DNA of 60,000 nt from Lineus longissimus (lineage: Eukaryota > Nemertea > Pilidiophora > Heteronemertea > Lineidae), in assembly GCF_910592395.1 (NCBI RefSeq), contig NC_088308.1, positions 20,973,501 through 21,033,500 of the forward strand, written 5' to 3'. This document shows positions 53,961 through 60,000 of this stretch, in pieces. How positions within the stretch are numbered: position 1 is the stretch's first letter; every line of letters starts with the position of its first letter. Below the pieces are notes generated by a model, which saw only the letters and a list, made by a program, of their open reading frames with translations, had not been told where the DNA came from and did not search any database. The position numbers were made by a program, and so were the translations under genes.

Positions 53961-56099
53961 AATGCCCTCTGAGAATGGCATGCCGACCGATACACAGCAA
54001 TGTCATCATTCCAGTCAATCACAGCGATTCATTCCTATCTTCTCTCGCCGCTGCACTTGAACGTTAATGACTACATGTCGTCTTATCCCCAGAGGATTAT
54101 TGGCCATCTTCGCTTGTTTCTCATGCATCGCCTCACTAATGGTTAGGGCGTTTAAATGTTCACAAGAGAAAACTCGGCAAGAGTTTCGCTTCAAATTGCC
54201 CTTTTGCAAATTAAACTACTTACAGTTCCTTATTTCGTTAGAAAGTGATATTTGATGAAATGCTATTTATTCGTGTAAATCCACACAAAATATTTTGAAC
54301 AATGGACTGACTGTATGTTCCTTGGCCTGGAGTATGTAGATGAGAAGAATCCTTTTGCATGGAAACCTCTAGGTAGGTTGTGTTACTGGCGAAAATTCAC
54401 GAAAATAAAAAAGACCACAAACTGTTTTCAGTGAACAGAACCTTGCGCGATTTTGTATCCACGATTCCTCATTATTTTCTCTCACAACATCAGTGTTGTT
54501 TGTCCAAGCACGAACCAATGATTCATGCCCCATTTGCATGTCAGAGTTTATTTTTGATGCCAGTGATATTTGAATGACCATTTACTTGCGCCGGAAAATG
54601 TCCGCAGGATTTCTTGCTTGAGTCAATTTATTTTAGTTCTTAAAAAAGTCACAAAAATGTCTATTCCCCCCCTTGGACATACCCTTGACAGGCATTAGAT
54701 CAGCAGCTATAAAAAGGCAATGACCTTCATCAGAGCGATTAAAAAGTATCTCTGAGGCAATCGTTGGTGTGTTGGCAATGTTTGATATTCTGGGCATGTG
54801 TCTTGTGCGAGCCACAACGGGCAAAATTAACACTGCATCCTTTGTAATATCCTGTCGTAGGAAGTCCACTATGGGATTTTTATCACTCGGCTGGTTCATT
54901 CAGCTGCCATGTCGTGACGGTCATAGAGATCGTAAAACGATAATATTATCGGACGCCGGCTATGAATATCAAGGTGGAGGGATTAGCTTCCTGAGCATTC
55001 TCACAACTACAGTACATATGAGCAATCTGAGAAATACCTCTTTCGTTGAAGCAGAGGCTGATCAAGTAATTTGAATAAGAGTTTAAAAGAGTGAAGATTG
55101 TCAGTCTTGAGATTGATTATTGCCCTAAAAACCAGAAAATCATGCCTAAATTTATTACACCTAGAGAAAGAAATGACGGCTTTATTAATTCAGTCAACCA
55201 CGTTTCGTGCTCTATTGTTATCAAATTGAAAAACCAATTTTCAAAAATACAATCTGAATGCAAACATCGCGTGTTGGCGTGGTTTGCAGGCAAGGCGCTT
55301 TTTAGAACCGTCTCTTTTTCATATTAGAATGATTAAGTAATAGTTCGAGGCTCACAAGTTTATCGATTATTTGAGTTTTTGAATTATAGAGACCTGAGGG
55401 GGGGATACGCTATGTATTTCACCTCTTTCACCCAGGTTGATCAAGAGCATGGTGACTTCTGCGGGTGGGGGGGATATTTGCTCCCCTGCCCCCTCCCCCG
55501 CTGTTTCAAGAAAAACGTGCCCTTTCCCAGAGCACGCAGTTGCCCGTCATCATGAAGCGACGTCCTGATCTCTCCAAGACTTCCTGCAATATTTCCCTCG
55601 CAGTGATATTTTCATTCAGAGACAGATGAGTGATAGATGGATCGTTGACATGGCACGTAATCTCTCCCCTTCCATCCTCTCCCATCTCACATCCGTTAGA
55701 TGTGAAGACATGCTCCCGTGTAAAATTCCTCGGAAGTCATTACGCCTGTTTTTACCTCATTAGCCATGAGGCAAATGTCGTCATGCTTGTGTGTGATCCA
55801 TTACATAGTGTTATAGATGCTAGAAAGTAGTAGCTTTGCCCATTAAGCATGCCTTTCTATATATTTAAAGGTAGGGGAAAAGAGGATTGGTTTTTGACGT
55901 CATTTAGTCAAATATAACTGCAGAATCATGACTTGTAGCTTTCAGAAGAAAGTACTGTAGCTTCCTCGGAAGAAACTCTGTAGCAATCTGCAACTTTCTA
56001 CTGATGTAGGGCAACTTCAGTGATATCCGACTCATTTATTGATCTATTGAACAGAGGATGTGATTTCATGTAAATACTCTAGTTTCACCAATCTAAGAC

Positions 56100-56690
56100 A
56101 GATTGATTCATTACTACGAAGTTGGCATATGAAGTTATGGCTGGCACACTTGGCCTCACCCGGCCTGACATTGATGGCAGTAATGCTTCGAGTAGCAAAT
56201 ATTCTACCCTGGATCCGCAGCGCTTGCACTCACTCTGGACATGACCGACACAGTCCATCCATTTCTCTCTGTGACAGAAACTGTGAGATAACTTCATATT
56301 CCAACTGGTAATGGCTGATGAGTCACAGGCCAGCCTGAGCTTGCCTGCCGTTGAGTGCAGTGCTATGAGTCGACCATATTTCATCCCTTGTCCATACCCC
56401 ACTCGTTCTGGGCATGACCAGGATATGTCTGATGCCTTCCAATTCCCTTGTGAACGAAACCTGATCCGACCTGCCCAATTGGCGATGGTTTAGGTCGGTT
56501 ATTAAGCCTGGCATGACCACATTTGACGGCAGCCTGCCCGACATAACGGTGGCAACAATGCTTTAAGTAGTCCATATCTCACTCCGTGTCTATAACCGAC
56601 TCATTCACTTCACTCCTGGACATGCCCGACACTGTCCATCCATTTCCCTCAGAGCAAACTGTGAGGTCTACACCTCTGCCTGTCACGAAC
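56100..56690 (+). repeat. diverged tandem repeat, ~175-210 bp, 3 units
   Basis: GACATGACCGACACAGTCCA (about 56238), GGCATGACCAGGATATGTC (about 56411) and GACATGCCCGACACTGTCC (about 56620) occupy matching places. Each is preceded by a CACTC or CTCGTTCTGG-type segment and followed by a (C)CATTTC/AATTCCC..GTGA segment. Open frames on both strands are a by-product. Confidence 0.6.
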
Positions 56691-57944
56691 ATGACTAATG
56701 CACTTCCAGTAGCGGAGCTCCATTAGGTTTATTTACTCCGATAGCTTGGCTAATATACACAGGGAAAGAAGGGGCAACATCATTGGGACTGGGTAACTGC
56801 TCTGAAAGGAAACTTATTAATGGAAAACAAGCTTGACGCCTGTTCATGCTGCCCTGATTGACTTGTTTGGTTTGTGACACATGTAACTAACTGACCAGGT
56901 GCAGTCGACATATTTGTCAACTCGGTGACAGTTATTTTGCCAAGGTAAATTTGCTAGATTTAAAGGACATGGAAGTGTACTTTCTTCATCAAAGTGAGTG
57001 TGAACTACATTTTGTACAGGCCTCAACACCCAAGGAGGTCAAGTTCTGCTGGCACCACCTATGAGTGTTGGCACACCATCCGAAACCACCCAATATCCCA
57101 ACATTATTGATATAATAATAAACTTCGTGCTGCAGCTACGGTAGCCAAATGACATCCCTAAGCCGCAATCAGTCCTTTGGGTTTGTCCTCAACCACTTGA
57201 CCTTTCAAGAGCTGTTGTCACAGGCAATGGAGTTGTTTCTCTCTTAGGCTACACAAAAATCCAACCTTTAGGTACAAGAACATTTACTAGTGCGTCCTTG
57301 CCTCTCGATTTGTGATTTTCCTCCCAGTGGAGCTTGGAGTGCCGGACTTCTTGAGGATGATTACAGATTGAATGCGCCTCGTGGTACAACTATCGATTAT
57401 AAACCCATCTTCCATGTAAAACGGCAAAATGTTCACAGGTCATTTGATATCTGAGACATTGTTCATTTCATGTAACCATGTGAGATTCTATAGATCTTGT
57501 TATCGATCCCGGTTCGCTATCTCAAGCGCTGTGTCAATCAGGATTTGACGGTTCATGGTGTCTTTGTATTTCATTGATTTTCTCTCGCGAGTCATCCTCA
57601 TCTCTCCAACCATCTCGTGGTCTTTTTGTGTTGGCGTCTCCTCTTTGACAGCAGATTTAAGATCGGGAAAATTTAGACGAAGAAGGTGAAATATGTCATA
57701 ACATGAGGGAAATAGAAAAGAAGTCGAAAACGTTTTGAATACAACTGGGAAGGTTTATTTATGGAGATTGCTGTCCGCCTTCTGTCTAAATTATGAGAAG
57801 AACATTTTGTTTAGGGGCTGATGGTAAAGACATATTTTTCTGATCAAGTGTCATGTTTGCAGGTGTTGGTATTGAATTCACTGATTATTCATCTTTAACG
57901 GACTTTCTCATGCAACTAATCCCTCCTCCATTGACTTGTTCTCG

Positions 57945-58320
57945 GCTTAATGGCCCTGCACATTAGACTGTCCACGCCTCTCCGGTCAACCATTCTGTCT
58001 CTAGGGCAAAGTCTCTTTATCCAGAAGGATTACTGTATCAGAATGGCCATAGATCTCAGCTCTAGGGGTGCACAATGGCCCTGCACATCAGACTCGGGCC
58101 TCCCTGGTCAATCATTCCATCTCGTGGCTGAAGTCCTCCAAACTATCAGAGAGTGTCCTTGATCTCTGTCCAGTAATGCACAATGGCTATACACACTAGA
58201 CTCTCGACACCTCCCTGGTCAGCCATTTCATATCTGAGCCAAGCCTCCACCAGACCCCCTCTCTTCATATTATCCAGTAGGATTACTAGATCAGAGCATG
58301 TCCATATATATATCATCTTT
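57945..58320 (+). repeat. ~110-125-bp tandem repeat, 3 units
   Basis: AATGGCCCTGCACATTAGAC (57949), AATGGCCCTGCACATCAGAC (58074) and AATGGCTATACACACTAGAC (58182) each begin a unit. Units share CCTCCCTGGTCA, CCATT and CCAGAAGGATTACT or CCAGTAGGATTACT. Confidence 0.8.
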
Positions 58321-59738
58321 CTGCTAAATCCTGCCTTGCCAAATTTAATTGGTTGTCACTGTGATGTGCCTTAGGGGTGCTCCAATGATCCATCATCCTA
58401 GGTTTGGCATTTGAGATAATTTGAGTAAACTCTCTGATTGAGTTAGTTATCAAAGTCAGTTGGCTTGAGACTAGGTTCTGATCATTTATATGATACATGT
58501 AAAGTCTTACTTACTTTATAGTTATACCTCAAACGTCTAATTATTGCCAAAACAATGAGAAAGGGCTCAGAAGATCTGAGGTCAAGGGGATTTAGGCAGG
58601 GCGAGGTTGGCAAAGTGGCTGTCTTTAGGGGACCTGTGTGCACAGTTCAGGAGCAGTTGGGTCTCAATCAGTTGACTCTGTGATAAAAAGATTCATCGTA
58701 AGCATGAAAAAAGAGCTGATGCACTGTGAGGTAGTAGAGACACCTCCACCTTTTGGTGACTTTATGGAACTGAATCTGACCCACCTTGAGTTTGCCCATA
58801 GTCACCCTTTAAAGTTTTTACAGTTATGAAGAGCTCAACCAAATGAAATCCTGGCCTCCCCATTACTGAAATCTTGTATGCACATTCACTTCCCATGAGG
58901 ATTGTCAGTTGAAAGATTGGATTGAATTAAACAGTCATCAGTTTTGATTCCTGACTTAAAGTTAAAGCTTACGTGTAGGAATACTCTGTGTCTCCAAGAT
59001 AAGCACTGAGTGGATTTTCATTCCAGAACTCTTTAAGTTCTTCCACTGCGTTAAAACTGCTAATCAAGCATCCGTGCCGATTTTACATCACGATTTCGTC
59101 TGTTCTTAAAAACATCGCAAAGCAGTCAGGCTTAGCGCGTGGTATATGCAAATGAAGACACCAGGGAGTCTCTGGATTGGACAGTTCAAGGATCATCCCA
59201 GGCTTACAGCTAAAGTGAGAAACGTATCATTTTCTGAACGGATAATGAAAACACAATCCCGCATCAGACATTGCTGTAGCGAGTTGATGCAAAAATGAAT
59301 GTATTTCGACTATCTAGATTGGATAGAAGTTTGATTTGTTGTGTTGATGTCTCTTTACTGGCTTAGTCAACTTTTCTTTTTGGGAACTTACAACATTGGT
59401 TAAAAAAGTATTGAACTGATCTGTCCCAGTTGATGTAAATCAATGCTTTTGCAAACATCTTGATTGGACATTTGCACAAGTAGGATCATGTTTTATGCGG
59501 AGCTGCATCAAGCATCACATCAGTTGGCTCAGCAAACTAAGACTAGTTTTACCCGTGATGGATGGAAATGGATTAGTCTTCATTGCACTTACTTCGGGCC
59601 ACCACAAATGATGACTGTAGTTCACATTAGCCCGAATGGACAGTTGCATGGATTTGGTGTGTTGGTTGTTGAATGTCTCAATTTCCATTCTCTTCATTCT
59701 GGGGCATTCTGGCTTTGCTTTTAATTACTATAAGCTCT

Positions 59739-59910
59739 CCACAAACATGCTATTTTTGTAGCTGTGACTAGCAACGTGACCATGACAACATGAAGATTGA
59801 TTGTGATTTAAACAATCTGGGCCATTTTCTAATCTAAATGGTAGGTATGTGGTCATGGCTATGTTGTAAGTCTCGGCAACAATAATCACTTGTTTGCGAA
59901 CAGTTTAGAA
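59739..59910. mobile_element. hairpin MITE, AACAAGTGATTTTTGTTGC family, copy D
   Basis: ACAAACATGCTATTTTTGTAGC on the left and CGGCAACAATAATCACTTGT TTGCG on the right are diverged complements, matching the ends of copies A and C. Confidence 0.5.
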
Positions 59911-60000
59911 TCATTACACCGGGATCATCTCAATTGGACAGATGCAGAGAAAGGCTTTGGTCTGCTGCCCGAATGTCTCACTTAAGATCCTTTTATCGGT

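Larger units (their letters stand above)
25934..60000 (+). other. non-coding region, probably FOXRED2-like intron 3 (at least 34 kb)
   Basis: I searched by eye for the expected continuation (GNSAFE and the sequence that follows) and for other exons, and found none I can defend. All frames of 60-110 codons here lack domains and most sit on tandem repeats or mobile elements. Annotated sub-features cover the repeats; the remaining sequence is A/T-rich and unremarkable. Alternatively the gene may be broken here, or an assembly join may separate the exons. Confidence 0.45.

Noticed and set aside
59464-59724. 86-codon open frame near the window end as a gene exon
   Set aside because: No splice signals, no domain and no supporting context.

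Overview
The window looks like nuclear DNA from an animal, most likely a marine invertebrate. Its genes have short exons with GT/AG introns of hundreds to thousands of bases. Coding density is very low, most of the sequence is old repeats (foldback elements and other MITEs, tRNA-derived SINEs, degenerate minisatellites), and the short palindromes TACATGTA and TAGGCCTA recur. I cannot name the species from sequence alone. There are no operons, ribosome binding sites or CRISPR arrays.

Layout. (1) 1-1370 (+): the last coding exon and 3' UTR of an unidentified gene; a decayed tandem copy of that exon's 5' part lies just upstream. (2) 2227-4264 (+): a complete four-exon gene for a 184-residue protein with two membrane segments and a PPxY-bearing tail. 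Its last-exon repeat continues in frame beyond the stop codon. (3) 5503-8927 (-): a complete five-exon gene for a hydroxylysine kinase-like protein (HYKK/AGPHD1, 383 residues), convergent with gene 2. All splice phases agree and the kinase catalytic motifs are present. (4) 8928-14900: about 6 kb of repeat-rich spacer with a GC-rich local repeat family and a cluster of terminal-inverted-repeat elements. (5) 14901-25933 (+): the first three coding exons of a FOXRED2-like ER flavoprotein (signal peptide, FAD motif, start of the NAD(P) motif). (6) 25934-60000: I found no further coding exon that I can defend. If gene 5 is intact, this is at least 34 kb of one intron. It holds SINEs, four members of a small hairpin family, a near-600-bp foldback element, several tandem duplications, and a five-unit array of about 125 bp that stays open for 216 codons on the minus strand.

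The genes are ordinary single-copy animal genes and show no common pathway. HYKK acts in hydroxylysine breakdown, FOXRED2 in ER-associated degradation, and the PPxY protein probably binds WW-domain proteins such as Nedd4-type ligases. The most notable points are the in-frame coding repeat beyond the stop of gene 2, the duplicated terminal exon of gene 1, the very long third intron of FOXRED2, and several mobile elements whose inverted repeats and target duplications can be read directly.
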